Of a DNA stretch of 64,000 nt, positions 24,348 through 33,621 are shown in pieces (positions within the stretch are counted from its first letter, which is position 1; each line of letters starts with the position of its first letter). Source of the DNA: Saccharothrix sp. NRRL B-16348 (lineage in GTDB: Bacteria > Actinomycetota > Actinomycetes > Mycobacteriales > Pseudonocardiaceae); assembly GCF_001280085.1 (NCBI RefSeq), contig NZ_LGED01000046.1:1-64000 (forward strand), read 5' to 3'. The notes under the pieces are model-generated. The model was not told the DNA's origin. It did no database searches and saw only the letters and a program-made list of their open reading frames with translations. Both the position numbers and the translations under genes were made by a program.

Positions 24348-25415
24348 ATGTCGAAGCTCGCCGAGTCGATCCCTCCCGGTGTCCTGGCCGGTGCCCTGCG
24401 CTTCGTGTTCGGTCTGCCCGCGCCGCTGCGCCGGTTGATCACCGGCCGCCCCATCACGCTGGACGGTCAACGGCTGCACCCGGAAGCCCAGCTGCTGCTG
24501 AGGTTGCAGCAGCTCAGCGGCGAGGACTTGACGCTGACCACGCCCGCCGCCAACCGCCTGGCGCTGTCCCGCAGCAACGCGCTCGTGTGCGGGCCCGTCA
24601 TCGGTGGCGTGGCGGTGCGCTCGCTGTCGCTGGACGGCGTCGGCGCGCGGTTCTACGAGCCGACCGGGCTGGCCGCGGGTTCGCCGCTGCTGGTCTTCTA
24701 CCACGGTGGCGGGTGGGTCAGCGGCGACCTGGACAGCCACGACAACCTGTGCCGGTTCCTCGCCGTCCAGGGCGGGGTGCGGGTGCTGTCGGCCGACTAC
24801 CGGCTCGCTCCCGAGCACCCGTTCCCGGCCGCGGCGGACGACGCGCAGGCCGCGTTCGAGTACGCGGTGGCGCACGCGGAGGAGCTGGACATCGACCCGC
24901 GGCGGATCGCGTTGGGCGGCGACAGCGCGGGCGGCAACCTGGCGGCCGTGACGGCGCTGCACGCGGGCGAGGTGAAGCCGGTGTTCCTGCTGCTGTTCTA
25001 CCCGGCGGTGGACGCGTCGGTGCGGCGGCGGTCGCGGGAGCTGTTCGGCAACGGGTTCTTCCTCACCGACGAGAAGATGGACTGGTTCCTGGACCACTAC
25101 GCGCCGGCACGCGAGGCGCACACCGACCCGCGGCTGTCGGTGCTGCTGGCGGAGGACCTGAGCGGGCTGCCGCCGACGTACCTGGCGACGGCCGGGTTCG
25201 ACCCGTTGCGGGACGAGGGCGAGGCGTTCGCGGAGAAGCTGGCGCGCCAGGGCGTGCCGGTGGTGCTGCGGCGCTACGAGGGCCTGTTCCACGGCTACGC
25301 GAACATCCTCGGCGTCGGCGGGGTGTTCCGGGAGGCGGTGGCGGAGGCCGTCGGGTCGCTGCGCACCGGGCTGGCGCTGGCCAACACCCGGCAGGACATC
25401 CCCGAGACCGCGTGA
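24348..25415 (+). CDS. Alpha/beta-hydrolase of the hormone-sensitive lipase family
   Basis: The 355-residue esterase has the HSL motif HGGGW (His119 region, VFYHGGGWVSGDLDSHDN), nucleophile Ser193 in GGDSAGGNLAA, Asp in TAGFDPLRDEGEAF, and His in GLFHGYANIL. HSL-family enzymes hydrolyse short acyl esters. The extra 75 N-terminal residues (cap region) fit the lipR/lipN-like set of actinobacteria. A 13-bp hairpin follows the gene. Confidence 0.93.
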   Translation: MSKLAESIPPGVLAGALRFVFGLPAPLRRLITGRPITLDGQRLHPEAQLLLRLQQLSGEDLTLTTPAANRLALSRSNALVCGPVIGGVAVRSLSLDGVGARFYEPTGLAAGSPLLVFYHGGGWVSGDLDSHDNLCRFLAVQGGVRVLSADYRLAPEHPFPAAADDAQAAFEYAVAHAEELDIDPRRIALGGDSAGGNLAAVTALHAGEVKPVFLLLFYPAVDASVRRRSRELFGNGFFLTDEKMDWFLDHYAPAREAHTDPRLSVLLAEDLSGLPPTYLATAGFDPLRDEGEAFAEKLARQGVPVVLRRYEGLFHGYANILGVGGVFREAVAEAVGSLRTGLALANTRQDIPETA

Positions 25416-25420
25416 CGCGC

Positions 25421-25451
25421 GGCCGGTCGCCCCGGCGTGGGGCGACCGGCC
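25421..25451. terminator. Bidirectional hairpin terminator
   Basis: GGCCGGTCGCCCC pairs perfectly with its complement around GGCGT (13 bp). It lies between the convergent esterase and coiled-coil genes, 5-13 bp from both stops. Confidence 0.75.
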
Positions 25452-25464
25452 GGTGTCCTCCGGC

Positions 25465-26190
25465 TCAGTCCGGCACGGGGTTGCCGCTCCCGGCCGCCCC
25501 GGTGCCGCCGCCGCCCGACGTGCCCGCTTCCGGCTGTCCGGATCCCGCGGCCCCGCCTTCCCCCGTGCCGGCTTCCGCGCCGCCACCCGAGGAGGCTTCG
25601 CCGCCGCCACCGCTCTCGGCGGCGTCCATGTTGGCGTTGAGCTCCGACCGGAGCGCGGCGACCTGCTCCTGGGCCGCCTGGCACGCCTTGATGACGTCGG
25701 CGACGGCGACGTGCACGGTCTCCTCCGCCGCCGCGCCGTCGCCGGTCACGTCGTCGAGCCAGCTGCCGTCCAGCACCATCGCGACCGCGGGATCGGCGTG
25801 GGCGGCGATCGCCAGCACCTGGTCGGCCGTGGTGTTGGCGATCCCGTCCATCCGCGTGGAGATCCGCTCGACCTCGCCGATCAGGTCCTCCAGCCGCTTG
25901 CGCTCGTCGCGCAGCTGGGCCAGCTCCTCGTTCATCTCCGCCCGCGCGGAGTCCGACGCGGAGCCCTCGGCGCCCGCCTCGTGCTCGGCGATCGCGTTCT
26001 CCTGCTGCTCGATCGCCTTGTCGAGGTCGGAGGCGGCCTGGCGGAGCCGGTCGACGTAGGCCTGGATCGCCTCCGGGTCGTAGTCGATCTGCCGGATCGC
26101 CGCGATCGGGTCCGGCGAGCCGACCGTGGCGGCGGCCTGCGCGAGCCGCGCGCAGCCGTCCATCGCCTTCTGCAGTGCCGGGTGGGTCAT
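25465..26190 (-). CDS. Coiled-coil protein with Gly/Ser-rich tail, type VII secretion-associated cassette
   Basis: I recognise no named family. The 241-residue protein has a helical N-terminal half with a strong coiled coil (YVDRLRQAASDLDKAIEQQE; MNEELAQLRDERKRLEDLIG), a middle helical part, and a low-complexity tail from about 195 made of GGGGEASSGG and similar. It overlaps the EspC-like gene by 4 bp (ATGA) and is downstream of it and the YbaB gene. Helical-hairpin proteins encoded after EspC/WXG-type genes are often secretion substrates or partners; that is inference. Confidence 0.65.
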   Translation of the reverse strand: MTHPALQKAMDGCARLAQAAATVGSPDPIAAIRQIDYDPEAIQAYVDRLRQAASDLDKAIEQQENAIAEHEAGAEGSASDSARAEMNEELAQLRDERKRLEDLIGEVERISTRMDGIANTTADQVLAIAAHADPAVAMVLDGSWLDDVTGDGAAAEETVHVAVADVIKACQAAQEQVAALRSELNANMDAAESGGGGEASSGGGAEAGTGEGGAAGSGQPEAGTSGGGGTGAAGSGNPVPD

Positions 26191-26507
26191 CGCAGGCCCT
26201 CTCCGGAACGGTTGACGCCGTCGGCGCTGTCCGCGTCCGACCGGTCGTACTCGTCGGCGTCCCGGCGCACCTTGTCGGCGATCTCGGCGAGCCGGTCGCG
26301 GCGCCGCGCGATCCCGTCACGCCGGCGTCCGACGATCGCGTCCAGGTCCGCCGCGAGCCCGGCGCCCGGGCCGGAGACGCCGAACGCGCCGGCCGGGACG
26401 GTGGTGTCGCCCAACGAGCCCGCCACCACGCCGGCCTGGTCGCCCGCGCTCCGGAACCCGTCGGCGGACCGGCGCAACCGGTTGCTGTCGACCTTGAAAC
26501 CTGCCAT
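26187..26507 (-). CDS. EspC/DUF2580-like type VII secretion-associated small helical protein
   Basis: The 106-residue protein starts MAGFKVDSNRLRRSADGFRS and has the two long helices of the WXG100-like EspC (DUF2580) group, with an intervening segment GAFGVSGPGAGLAADLDAIV. The YxxxD/E-type secretion signal is suggested by DEYDRSDADS near the C-terminus. No ESX core gene is in the window. It sits between YbaB and the coiled-coil gene on the same strand, a frequent actinobacterial arrangement. Confidence 0.7.
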   Translation of the reverse strand: MAGFKVDSNRLRRSADGFRSAGDQAGVVAGSLGDTTVPAGAFGVSGPGAGLAADLDAIVGRRRDGIARRRDRLAEIADKVRRDADEYDRSDADSADGVNRSGEGLR

Positions 26508-26537
26508 GACCTCCCCCTTCGCTGTCTTGCCCTGCCC

Positions 26538-26840
26538 CTACCGCGTGCCCAGGTAGTACGACCGCCGTTCCGCCACCAGCTCGCGCGCCTGGCGCTGCGC
26601 CTCGGCCGCCGCCTGCAGGACGGCGTTGGCCAGCACCTTCGGGTCGACCCGGCCGACCAGCGTCGCGTTGACCGCGACCTCGACGACCTTGCCCGTGTGG
26701 TCCACCCCGATCTCGACCAGGCCGCTGTCGTCGCGGCCGAGGACGACCCGGTCGGCGAGGTCGCGCTTGAGCGCGAGCCGCGCCTGGTCGAGCCGTTCGG
26801 CCCGGGCCGCCAGCTCGTCCAGTGAAGGCTGATCCGTCAT
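26538..26840 (-). CDS. YbaB/EbfC-family nucleoid-associated protein (cassette copy)
   Basis: The 100-residue protein begins MTDQPSLDELAARAERLDQA and has the YbaB fold: a long N-terminal helix, two strands (GLVEIGVDHTGKVVEVAVNA), and a final helix (VLANAVLQAAAEAQRQAREL). YbaB dimers bind DNA non-specifically. It is distinct from the recR-linked copy at 55997-56344. Its place upstream of the EspC-like gene, 30 bp away, suggests a role specific to that cassette. Confidence 0.8.
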   Translation of the reverse strand: MTDQPSLDELAARAERLDQARLALKRDLADRVVLGRDDSGLVEIGVDHTGKVVEVAVNATLVGRVDPKVLANAVLQAAAEAQRQARELVAERRSYYLGTR

Positions 26841-26919
26841 GCGCACGACCCCCGATCGGCGGCACGGTGTCCCCGTTCGGACGAACATCAACCGAGCCTG
26901 GTTCCGTTATTCACTACGG

Positions 26920-26925
26920 TAATCT
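26920..26925 (+). promoter_or_regulatory. -10 box TAATCT, leaderless start at 26933
   Basis: TAATCT lies in an AT-richer divergent spacer, 7 nt before the GTG at 26933. Confidence 0.45.
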
Positions 26926-26932
26926 GAAGATC

Positions 26933-27175
26933 GTGGGCTACTGGGTGAGGGTCAGGGTGGGCGATCCGCCACCACCCGCGATGCCGATCACCGACAGTGA
27001 GCCCCGTTGGGTCCGGGTCACGCGCCGTGCCGCCGTGGTCGCGCCACCGCGTGCTGCCGAGACCGACGCCGACGCCGCGTCCGACGCGGAGACGCGAAAG
27101 ACGTGGCTGGTGGACTCCTTCGAGCTGGTCGTGCCGCGTTACCCCTGGCAGAAGGACCGGGACACCGGGCCGTAG
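26933..27175 (+). CDS. Small hypothetical protein
   Basis: An 80-codon frame starts VGYWVRVRVGDPPPPAMPIT and ends in WLVDSFELVVPRYPWQKDRD. The first and last parts look like strands, the middle is Ala/Asp-rich. No family is recognised. Support comes from the TAATCT box exactly 7 nt before the GTG and from a terminator 19 bp after the stop. It diverges from the YbaB gene. Confidence 0.5.
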   Translation: MGYWVRVRVGDPPPPAMPITDSEPRWVRVTRRAAVVAPPRAAETDADAASDAETRKTWLVDSFELVVPRYPWQKDRDTGP

Positions 27176-27193
27176 TCCGCACCGTGACAAGGT

Positions 27194-27229
27194 GACAGGG
27201 CCGCCCGGACGAATCCGGACGGCCCTGTC
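27194..27229. terminator. Bidirectional hairpin terminator
   Basis: GACAGGGCCG-c-CCGGA pairs with TCCGG-a-CGGCCCTGTC around CGAA (15 pairs with one mismatch). It lies between the small plus-strand gene and the catalase stop. Confidence 0.7.
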
Positions 27230-27268
27230 GGTGTGCACTTTCAGGGGTGCACTATTCGGGAGGCACGA

Positions 27269-28717
27269 TCACTTGCCGAAGGCCGCGGCGATCTTGTCGC
27301 CGGTCTCCTTGTCGATGTTGCGCCAGTACTCGAACACCCGCTCCAGCACCGGCTCGGACACGCCGTTCGACGCGTGCCCGATCACGGTCTGCACCAGGCG
27401 CTCGCGCTGGCCCGCGTCCATCACCTCGCGGATCAGGGTGCCCGCCTGGCCGAAGTCGTCGTCCTCCGCGTGCAGCTTGTAAGCCGAACGGGTGACCGCG
27501 TCCTCGACGCCGTAGGACGACGCCACCTCGCCGGCCGCCTCGGTGGACGCGTGCGGGCCGCCGTACGAGTTCGGCGCGTACACCGGGTCGACGGCGTTGG
27601 TGAACCGCATCGCGCCGTCCTTGGAGTACGAGTTCACCGGCGACTTCGGCCGGTTCACCGGCAGCTCGTTGTAGTTCGCGCCGATCCGGTACCGGTGGGC
27701 GTCCGGGTACGAGAAGATCCGGCCGATCAGCATCTTGTCCGGCGACGTGCCGATGCCGGGGACCAGGTTCGTCGGCTCGAACGCGGCCTGCTCGATCTCC
27801 GCGAAGTAGTCCGACGGGTTGCGGTCCAGCACCAGCTTGCCGACCTTGATCAGCGGGTAGTCGGCGTGCGGCCACACCTTGGTCAGGTCGAACGGGTTGA
27901 AGCGGTACGTCGCGGCGTCCTCGTACGGCATCACCTGGACGTGCAGCGTCCACGACGGGAACTCGCCGCGCTCGATGGCGTGCCACAGGTCGGCGCGGTG
28001 CGCGTCGGCGTCCTCGCCGGCGATCTTCGCGGCCTCTTCCGACGTCAGGTTCTCGATGCCCTGGTCGGTCTTGAAGTGGTACTTCACCCAGAAGCGCTCG
28101 CCGGCGGCGTTCTCCCACAGGTAGGTGTGCGAGCCGTAGCCGTTCTGGTGGCGCCACGTCTTCGGGATGCCGCGGTCGCCCATCAGCCACGTCACCTGGT
28201 GCGCGGTCTGCGGCTGGAGCGTCCAGAAGTCCCACTGCATGTCGTGGTCGCGGCGGCCGGTGTCGGCGCGGCGCTTCTGCGAGCGGATGAAGTCCGGGAA
28301 CTTGATCGGGTCGCGCAGGAAGAACACCGGCGTGTTGTTGCCGACGATGTCGTAGTTGCCCTGCGTCGTGTAGAACTTCAGCGCGAAACCGCGCGGGTCC
28401 CGCCACGTGTCGGGCGAGCCGAGCTCACCGGCGACGGTCGAGAAGCGCAGCAGCGTCTCGGTCCTCACGCCGGGCTGGAACAGGGCAGCCTTGGTGAAGC
28501 GGCTGATGTCCTCGGTCGTCTCGAAGTAGCCGAACGCACCGCCACCCTTGGCGTGCACGACCCGCTCGGGCACCCGCTCCCGGTTGAACTGGGCGTTCTT
28601 CTCGATCAGGTAGTGGTCCTGCAGCAGGATCGGGCCGTTGGCGCCGAGGGTCAGCGAGTGGTCGTCGCTCGCGACGGGGATGCCTGCGTTGTTGGTGGTG
28701 GGACGCGCATCGGTCAC
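27269..28717 (-). CDS. katA: Monofunctional haem catalase
   Basis: The 482-residue enzyme is a small-subunit (clade 3-like) catalase. The distal His lies in [15 protein letters not shown], the distal Asn in [20 protein letters not shown], and the haem-ligand Tyr in [37 protein letters not shown] is the usual N-terminal arm. It disproportionates hydrogen peroxide in the cytoplasm. The GTG at 28717 overlaps the Fur stop (GTGA) and has AAGGAG 8 nt before it, so it is translated together with the regulator. Confidence 0.95.
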   Translation of the reverse strand: MTDARPTTNNAGIPVASDDHSLTLGANGPILLQDHYLIEKNAQFNRERVPERVVHAKGGGAFGYFETTEDISRFTKAALFQPGVRTETLLRFSTVAGELGSPDTWRDPRGFALKFYTTQGNYDIVGNNTPVFFLRDPIKFPDFIRSQKRRADTGRRDHDMQWDFWTLQPQTAHQVTWLMGDRGIPKTWRHQNGYGSHTYLWENAAGERFWVKYHFKTDQGIENLTSEEAAKIAGEDADAHRADLWHAIERGEFPSWTLHVQVMPYEDAATYRFNPFDLTKVWPHADYPLIKVGKLVLDRNPSDYFAEIEQAAFEPTNLVPGIGTSPDKMLIGRIFSYPDAHRYRIGANYNELPVNRPKSPVNSYSKDGAMRFTNAVDPVYAPNSYGGPHASTEAAGEVASSYGVEDAVTRSAYKLHAEDDDFGQAGTLIREVMDAGQRERLVQTVIGHASNGVSEPVLERVFEYWRNIDKETGDKIAAAFGK

Positions 28718-29148
28718 GCTGGTAGCTCCTTCTGAGGGGTTCGGCAGTCGGGGCACAGACCCCAGAACAGGACCTCTGCCTCGTCCACGGCGAAGCCGAC
28801 CGTGTCCGAGGGTTCCAGGCAGGGCGCGGCGCCGTGGACGCAGTCGACGTCCTCGGTCCGGCCGCAGTCCCGGCAGACGAGGTGGTGGTGGTTGTCGCCG
28901 GTCCGCGTCTCGTACCGCGCCGGGTGCCCGGCGGGTTCGATCCGGCGCAGCAACCCGGTCCGCGCGCACGCGTGCAGCACGTCGTAGACGGCTTGCGTCG
29001 ACACGGACCCCAACCTGGCCCGCACGCCCTCGGCGACCGCGTCGGCCGTGGCGTGGGGGTGCTCGGCGAGCCAGTCGAGCACCGCGATCCGGGGCGCGGT
29101 GATGCGCAGCCCGGCGTCCTTGAGCAGCTCGCGTGGTCCTGGGGTCAT
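28714..29148 (-). CDS. Fur-family peroxide/metal regulator (FurA/CatR-like)
   Basis: The 144-residue protein has the winged HTH ([40 protein letters not shown]), the metal region [19 protein letters not shown] and a second CxxC (CPDC), giving the structural zinc site. Fur proteins directly upstream of a catalase and coupled to it normally act as peroxide-responsive repressors of both genes (FurA-katG, CatR-catA). Gene order and overlap support that role here. The start is an ATG 34 bp from an AT-rich putative operator. Confidence 0.92.
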   Translation of the reverse strand: MTPGPRELLKDAGLRITAPRIAVLDWLAEHPHATADAVAEGVRARLGSVSTQAVYDVLHACARTGLLRRIEPAGHPARYETRTGDNHHHLVCRDCGRTEDVDCVHGAAPCLEPSDTVGFAVDEAEVLFWGLCPDCRTPQKELPA

Positions 29149-29167
29149 GGCTCTGCCACTCCACCAC

Positions 29168-29189
29168 CCTTTCTGGAACGAGTCAAGAA
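29168..29189 (-). promoter_or_regulatory. furA-type promoter/operator
   Basis: On the minus strand the sequence contains TCTTGACTCGTTCCAGAAAG, with TTGACT as a -35 box. From memory, very similar sequence precedes furA genes in mycobacteria and streptomycetes and is where FurA binds; that identity should be checked by alignment. Confidence 0.5.
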
Positions 29190-29233
29190 AACGAACGGTT
29201 AAACCTGTTGCCCCGGCGAGTGAAGATGGGCAC

Positions 29234-30403
29234 GTGAACGTCTCTCACTACCTGGCTGTCCTGCGGACGCCGCGCGTGCCCGGCTTCATGCTGTTGATGC
29301 TGCTGGCGCGCGTGCCACCGACGGCCGCGGGCATGACGGTCACCATGCACGTCCTCCTCGGCCTGGAACGGGGCTACGGCGCCGCGGGCCTGGTCGGAGC
29401 GGTCAGCACGGTCGGCATCGCGCTGGGCTCGCCGCTGATGGGCCACCTGGTCGACCGGCGCGGGCTGCGCGCGATGCTGCTGCTGTCGATGGCCACCGAA
29501 GGCGTCTTCTGGTTCGTCGCGCCGCTGCTGTCCTACGAGGTGCTGCTCGTCACGTGCTTCGTGTCCGGCTTCACCGTGATGCCCGTCATGTCCCTCGGCC
29601 GCCAGATCCTGACCGCGCTCGTGCCGGACGACCGCAGGCGCACCGCGCTGGCGATGGACTCGATGGCCGTCGAGGTCTCGTTCATGGCCGGGCCGGCGCT
29701 GGGCGTCGCGCTCACCACGCAGGCGTCGAGCCGGACGGCGATGTGGGCGATCGGGGCGTCCATGGTCGTGATCGGCGTGATCCTGTACGCGGTGAACCCG
29801 CCCGTGCGGCACGAGGGCGAGACGGGCGCGCGGGTGCCGCGGCGGGAGTGGCTGGACGGCCGGCTGCTCGGCGTGCTGATCAGCGCGGGCGGTGCGACGT
29901 TCGTGCTGTCGGGCGTCGAGGTGTCGGTCGTGGCGTCGATGCGCGAGCTCGGGCTGACCGGGTGGACCGGCGCGATGATCGTCGTGATGTGCGTGGCGTC
30001 GCTGGTCGGCGGGTTCGTCTACGGCGGGCTGACGCGCGTGCCGCCGTTGTGGGTGCTGATGGGCGGCATGGGTGTGCTGGCCGTGCCGATCGGGCTGTTC
30101 GGCTGGTCGCCGTGGTGGCTGGCGCTGGCGCTGGTGCCGACGAACTTCCTGTGCGCGCCGACGATCACCGCGACGGGCGAGCTGATCACGAAGCACGCGC
30201 CGGCGTCCGCGCGCGGCGTGGCGATGGGCCTGCAGGGGTCGGCGTTCACGCTGGGCGTGGCGCTGGGTGCGCCGGTGACCGGTTTCGTCATCGACCTCTC
30301 GTCACCGGCCTGGGGCTTCGCCGTGGCGGGCGTCGGCGCGGTCGTGATCGCGGCGGGCACGGTGGTGCTCGGCAGGCGCACGGCGCCGGTCGCGGTGGGC
30401 TGA
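29234..30403 (+). CDS. Major facilitator superfamily transporter
   Basis: The 389-residue protein has about 11-12 hydrophobic helices and the MFS loop 2-3 signature in GSPLMGHLVDRRGLRAMLLL (G-x-x-x-D-R-x-G-R variant). Helices 4-5 (VSFMAGPALGVALTTQASSR) carry the GP motif of drug efflux proteins. The substrate cannot be inferred. The GTG at 29234 is chosen for the charged N-terminus VNVSHYLAVLRTPRVPGF. It diverges from the fur gene by 85 bp; a link to oxidative stress is possible but not shown. Confidence 0.88.
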   Translation: MNVSHYLAVLRTPRVPGFMLLMLLARVPPTAAGMTVTMHVLLGLERGYGAAGLVGAVSTVGIALGSPLMGHLVDRRGLRAMLLLSMATEGVFWFVAPLLSYEVLLVTCFVSGFTVMPVMSLGRQILTALVPDDRRRTALAMDSMAVEVSFMAGPALGVALTTQASSRTAMWAIGASMVVIGVILYAVNPPVRHEGETGARVPRREWLDGRLLGVLISAGGATFVLSGVEVSVVASMRELGLTGWTGAMIVVMCVASLVGGFVYGGLTRVPPLWVLMGGMGVLAVPIGLFGWSPWWLALALVPTNFLCAPTITATGELITKHAPASARGVAMGLQGSAFTLGVALGAPVTGFVIDLSSPAWGFAVAGVGAVVIAAGTVVLGRRTAPVAVG

Positions 30404-30465
30404 TCGGAACGAACATCACCCGTTCGGACCCGTCTCCACCACGCTCCGCGCACCTCTACTCCACC

Positions 30466-31110
30466 ATGGAGTCCGAGTTCTGGTTCGAATCCTGGGAGCA
30501 GGGCGGCACGAAGACCAGCTTCCACCTGCGGGACGTGCACGAGCACGCCCGGATGCTGGCCCGGCTCGGCCTGGTGGCCGGCGCCCGGGTCCTGGTGCCG
30601 CTCTGCGGCAAGACGACCGACCTGCGGTTCTTCGCCGAGTCGGCGGCGGAGGTCGTCGGGGTCGAGCTGGTGCCCAGGGCCGTCGCCGAGTTCTTCGCCG
30701 AGAACGGCCTGGACCCGGTGGAGGAGGAGCCCGACGTGTTCCGCGCCGGCAACCTCGTCATCCGCCGCCAGGACATCTTCAAGCTGGGACCGGCGGAGAT
30801 CGGCCCGGTGGACCTGGTCTACGACCGCGCCTCGCTGATCGCGTTCCCGGATGACATGCGGCAGCGCTACGCCGACGTGATCACCCGGCTGGTGCGGCCC
30901 GGCGCCCGGTACTTCATCAACACCCTGGAGTACCACCCGAGGCTGCCGTCGCCACCGTTCTCCGTCGGTCTGGAGGAGGTCGTCGAGCGCTTCGGGCACG
31001 CGTTCGACGTCGAGCACGTGGCCGCGGAGCCGAGGCCGGAGCACCGGATGGTCGAGAAGTTCGGCCTGACCGGCCTGGTGGAGCACGGCTTCCTGCTGCG
31101 GGCGCGCTAG
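30466..31110 (+). CDS. Thiopurine S-methyltransferase-like SAM enzyme
   Basis: The 214-residue protein has the TPMT family pattern: WFESWEQGGTKTSFHLRDVH at the start, motif I RVLVPLCGKTTDLRFFAE, VVGVELVPRAVAEFFAENGL, DIFKLGPAEIGPVDLVYDRA and RLVRPGARYFINTLEY. Bacterial relatives methylate thiols, selenium or tellurium compounds or halides; the exact substrate is unknown. It ends at CTAG (31107-31110), which also provides the stop of the convergent kinase gene. Confidence 0.9.
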   Translation: MESEFWFESWEQGGTKTSFHLRDVHEHARMLARLGLVAGARVLVPLCGKTTDLRFFAESAAEVVGVELVPRAVAEFFAENGLDPVEEEPDVFRAGNLVIRRQDIFKLGPAEIGPVDLVYDRASLIAFPDDMRQRYADVITRLVRPGARYFINTLEYHPRLPSPPFSVGLEEVVERFGHAFDVEHVAAEPRPEHRMVEKFGLTGLVEHGFLLRAR

Positions 31111-32546
31111 GGCTGCTCCCGCCCCAGGTCGCGCAGGGCCTGGTAGAGGCGGTCGACGGCGGAGCGCGTCCTGGCGTAGTGGCGGGCCGCGTCCGGGTCG
31201 GGGGCGATCGTCTTCACCGGCTTGATCAGGTCGGCGGCGACGGTCAAGGACGGGAGTTCGCCCAGCGCGCGCCAGGCGACCAGGGCGGCGCCGACGCCGG
31301 AGCCCTCGCTGTCGTCGGCGAGTTCCAGCTCCAGGCCCAGCGCGGACGCCAGGACGGTCGCCCACAGGTCACTTCGGAACGCGCCGCCGGTCACCCGGAC
31401 CGCGTGCACGTCCGCCACCGAGCGCACCGCGTCCAGCACCAGCGCCAACTGCTGCGCCACGCCCTCGACCAGCGCGCGGGTGATCTCGGCCCGCCCGTGC
31501 TCACGCCGCAGCCCGATCAACGCCGACGTCGCGTCCGCGTCCCACCACGGCGCGCGCTCGCCCAGCAGGTACGGCAGCGCGACCACGCCCGCCGCGCCCA
31601 CCGGCACGCCGGAGGCTTCGTCCAGCAACGCGCCCACCTCGACGCCGAACGTCTCGGCGGCCCACTTCGCCACCACACCACCGTTGCTGACCGCGCCGCC
31701 GATCACCCACAGCCCTTCGGCGACGGCGTAGCAGAACACCCGCCCGTGCTCGTCCACGGCGGGCTCCGAACGCACCACCCGCAGCGCGCCGCTCGTGCCC
31801 AGCGACACCGCCGCCACCCCCGGCACGACCGCGCCGACGCCGAGGTTCGCCATCGGCCCGTCACCGCCGCCCAGCACGACCGGCAGGCCGGCGGGCAGGC
31901 CCGGGACGTCCAGCGTCAACGGCAGCGAGTCCACCGGCGCGTGCAGGGACGGCAACTGCTCGGCGCGCACGCCGGCGAACGCCAACGCGTCCGGGTGCCA
32001 GTCCAGCGACACGAGGTCCATCAAGCCGGTCGCCGACCCCGACGAGTGCTCGGTGGCCAGCACCCCGGTCAGTCGCAGGGCGACGAAATCCTTCAGCCCG
32101 CACCACCGTGCGGCGGAAAACCCCTGGTCGTGGAACCACGCCAGCTTCACCAACGGCGACATGGTGTGGATCGGGGTGCCGGTCGCGCGGTGCAGCGCGA
32201 TCCCGTCGGCCGTGCCGCGCAGCCTGGCCGTCTGCTCCACGGCGCGGTTGTCCGCCCACGACAGCGACGGCGTGACGGGCGTGCCCGACGCGTCCAACCC
32301 GACCAGGGTGTGCATCGCGCCCGTCAACGACAGCGCCCGCACCGCGTGCCCCTGCGCCGCGACCTCGCGCAACGCCCGCAGGGCCGCGCCCCACACTTCG
32401 ACCGGGTCGTGGGTCGCCTCACCGGAGGGCGTGGTGCGCATCGGGTAGCCGTGCTCCGCCGATGCGACCACGCCCGCGTCCCGGTCCACCGCGATGACCT
32501 TGGTCGACGTCGTCCCCAGGTCGATCGCGAGCACTACGTCCGCCAT
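31107..32546 (-). CDS. FGGY-family carbohydrate kinase, gluconokinase-like
   Basis: The 479-residue kinase has the actin-like ATPase fold: phosphate-1 loop LAIDLGTTSTKVIAVD, FGGY region GGGDGPMANLGVGAV, phosphate-2 AVSLGTSGALRVV, and adenosine motif VRVTGGAFRSDLWATVLAS. SWADNRA and the MSPLVKLAWF segment are typical of gluconokinase (GntK, FGGY type), giving 6-phosphogluconate for the pentose phosphate pathway. Xylulokinase is the main alternative. It lies 10 bp after asd-ask on the same strand, possibly by read-through. Confidence 0.88.
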   Translation of the reverse strand: MADVVLAIDLGTTSTKVIAVDRDAGVVASAEHGYPMRTTPSGEATHDPVEVWGAALRALREVAAQGHAVRALSLTGAMHTLVGLDASGTPVTPSLSWADNRAVEQTARLRGTADGIALHRATGTPIHTMSPLVKLAWFHDQGFSAARWCGLKDFVALRLTGVLATEHSSGSATGLMDLVSLDWHPDALAFAGVRAEQLPSLHAPVDSLPLTLDVPGLPAGLPVVLGGGDGPMANLGVGAVVPGVAAVSLGTSGALRVVRSEPAVDEHGRVFCYAVAEGLWVIGGAVSNGGVVAKWAAETFGVEVGALLDEASGVPVGAAGVVALPYLLGERAPWWDADATSALIGLRREHGRAEITRALVEGVAQQLALVLDAVRSVADVHAVRVTGGAFRSDLWATVLASALGLELELADDSEGSGVGAALVAWRALGELPSLTVAADLIKPVKTIAPDPDAARHYARTRSAVDRLYQALRDLGREQP

Positions 32547-32556
32547 GGGCCTGAAC

Positions 32557-33621
32557 CTACAGCCGGGTCGCCAGCTCCTCGGCGATCTCGTAGGTGTTCA
32601 GCGCCGCGCCCTTGCGCAGGTTGTCGCCGCACACGAAGAAGTCCAGCGTGTTCGGGAAGTCCAACGCCTGCCGCACCCGGCCGACGTAGGTCGGGTCGCC
32701 GCCGACGACGTCCGCGGGCGTCGGGAACTCCTTCGCCGCCGGGTCGTCCACCAGCACGATGGACGGCTGCGCGTCGAAGATCTTGTGCGCCTGCTCGACG
32801 GTCACCTCGCGGGCGAACGTCGCGTGCACGGCCAGCGAGTGCGTCGTCACCACGGGCACGCGCACGCAGGTCGCCGACACCTTCAGGTCCGGGATGCCGA
32901 GGATCTTGCGGGACTCGTTGCGGACCTTCAGCTCCTCGCTGGTCCACCCCTCGTCCTTCAACGACCCGGCCCACGGCACCACGTTGAACGCCAGCGGCGC
33001 GGGGAACGGCGAGTCCGACACCGGCAGGCCGGCGGCCTCCAACGTCTCGCGCACGTCGCCCGCGCGCACGCCGACCTCCTTGCCCGCCAACGCCGAGATC
33101 TCCGCGTACAGCCGGTCGATCGCCGCCTGCCCGCCGCCCGACGCGGCCTGGTAGGACGCCACGACCAGCTCGCGCAGCTCGAACTCGCGGTGCAGGGCGC
33201 CGAGCGCGGCCATCATCGACAACGTCGTGCAGTTCGGGTTCGCGATGATCCCCTTGGGGCGCACGCCGATCTGGTCGGCGTTCACCTCGGGCACCACCAG
33301 CGGCACCTCGGGGTCCATGCGGAACGCGCCCGAGTTGTCCACCGCGACCGCGCCCTTCGACGCGGCGACCGGCGCCCACTCGGCCGACACCTCGTCCGGC
33401 ACGTCGAACATCGCGACGTCCACGCCGTCGAACGCCTCGGGCGACAGGGCGACCACGGTCAGCTCTTCGCCGCGCACGGTGATCTTCTTGCCCGCCGAGC
33501 GCGCGGACGCGATCAGCCGGATCTCACCCCACGGCACGGACTCCCGGCCGTTCATGATGTCGATCATGACGGTGCCGACGGCACCGGTGGCTCCCACCAG
33601 AGCCAGGACAGGTCCGCTCAT
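32557..33621 (-). CDS. asd: Aspartate-semialdehyde dehydrogenase
   Basis: The 354-residue enzyme has the NADP-binding [18 protein letters not shown] at its start, the substrate loop [19 protein letters not shown], catalytic Cys in [16 protein letters not shown], and the second active-site region [17 protein letters not shown]. It reduces aspartyl phosphate to the semialdehyde, the branch compound for Lys, DAP, Thr, Met and Ile. The ATG overlaps the ask stop (ATGA at 33618-33621), so it is translated with ask, as in corynebacteria and mycobacteria (Rv3708c-Rv3709c). Confidence 0.97.
   Translation of the reverse strand: MSGPVLALVGATGAVGTVMIDIMNGRESVPWGEIRLIASARSAGKKITVRGEELTVVALSPEAFDGVDVAMFDVPDEVSAEWAPVAASKGAVAVDNSGAFRMDPEVPLVVPEVNADQIGVRPKGIIANPNCTTLSMMAALGALHREFELRELVVASYQAASGGGQAAIDRLYAEISALAGKEVGVRAGDVRETLEAAGLPVSDSPFPAPLAFNVVPWAGSLKDEGWTSEELKVRNESRKILGIPDLKVSATCVRVPVVTTHSLAVHATFAREVTVEQAHKIFDAQPSIVLVDDPAAKEFPTPADVVGGDPTYVGRVRQALDFPNTLDFFVCGDNLRKGAALNTYEIAEELATRL

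Noticed and set aside
26888..27238. 116-codon minus-strand gene upstream of the YbaB cassette
   Set aside because: It spans a terminator and a divergent promoter region and shows no domain; the plus-strand frame at 26933 is better supported.
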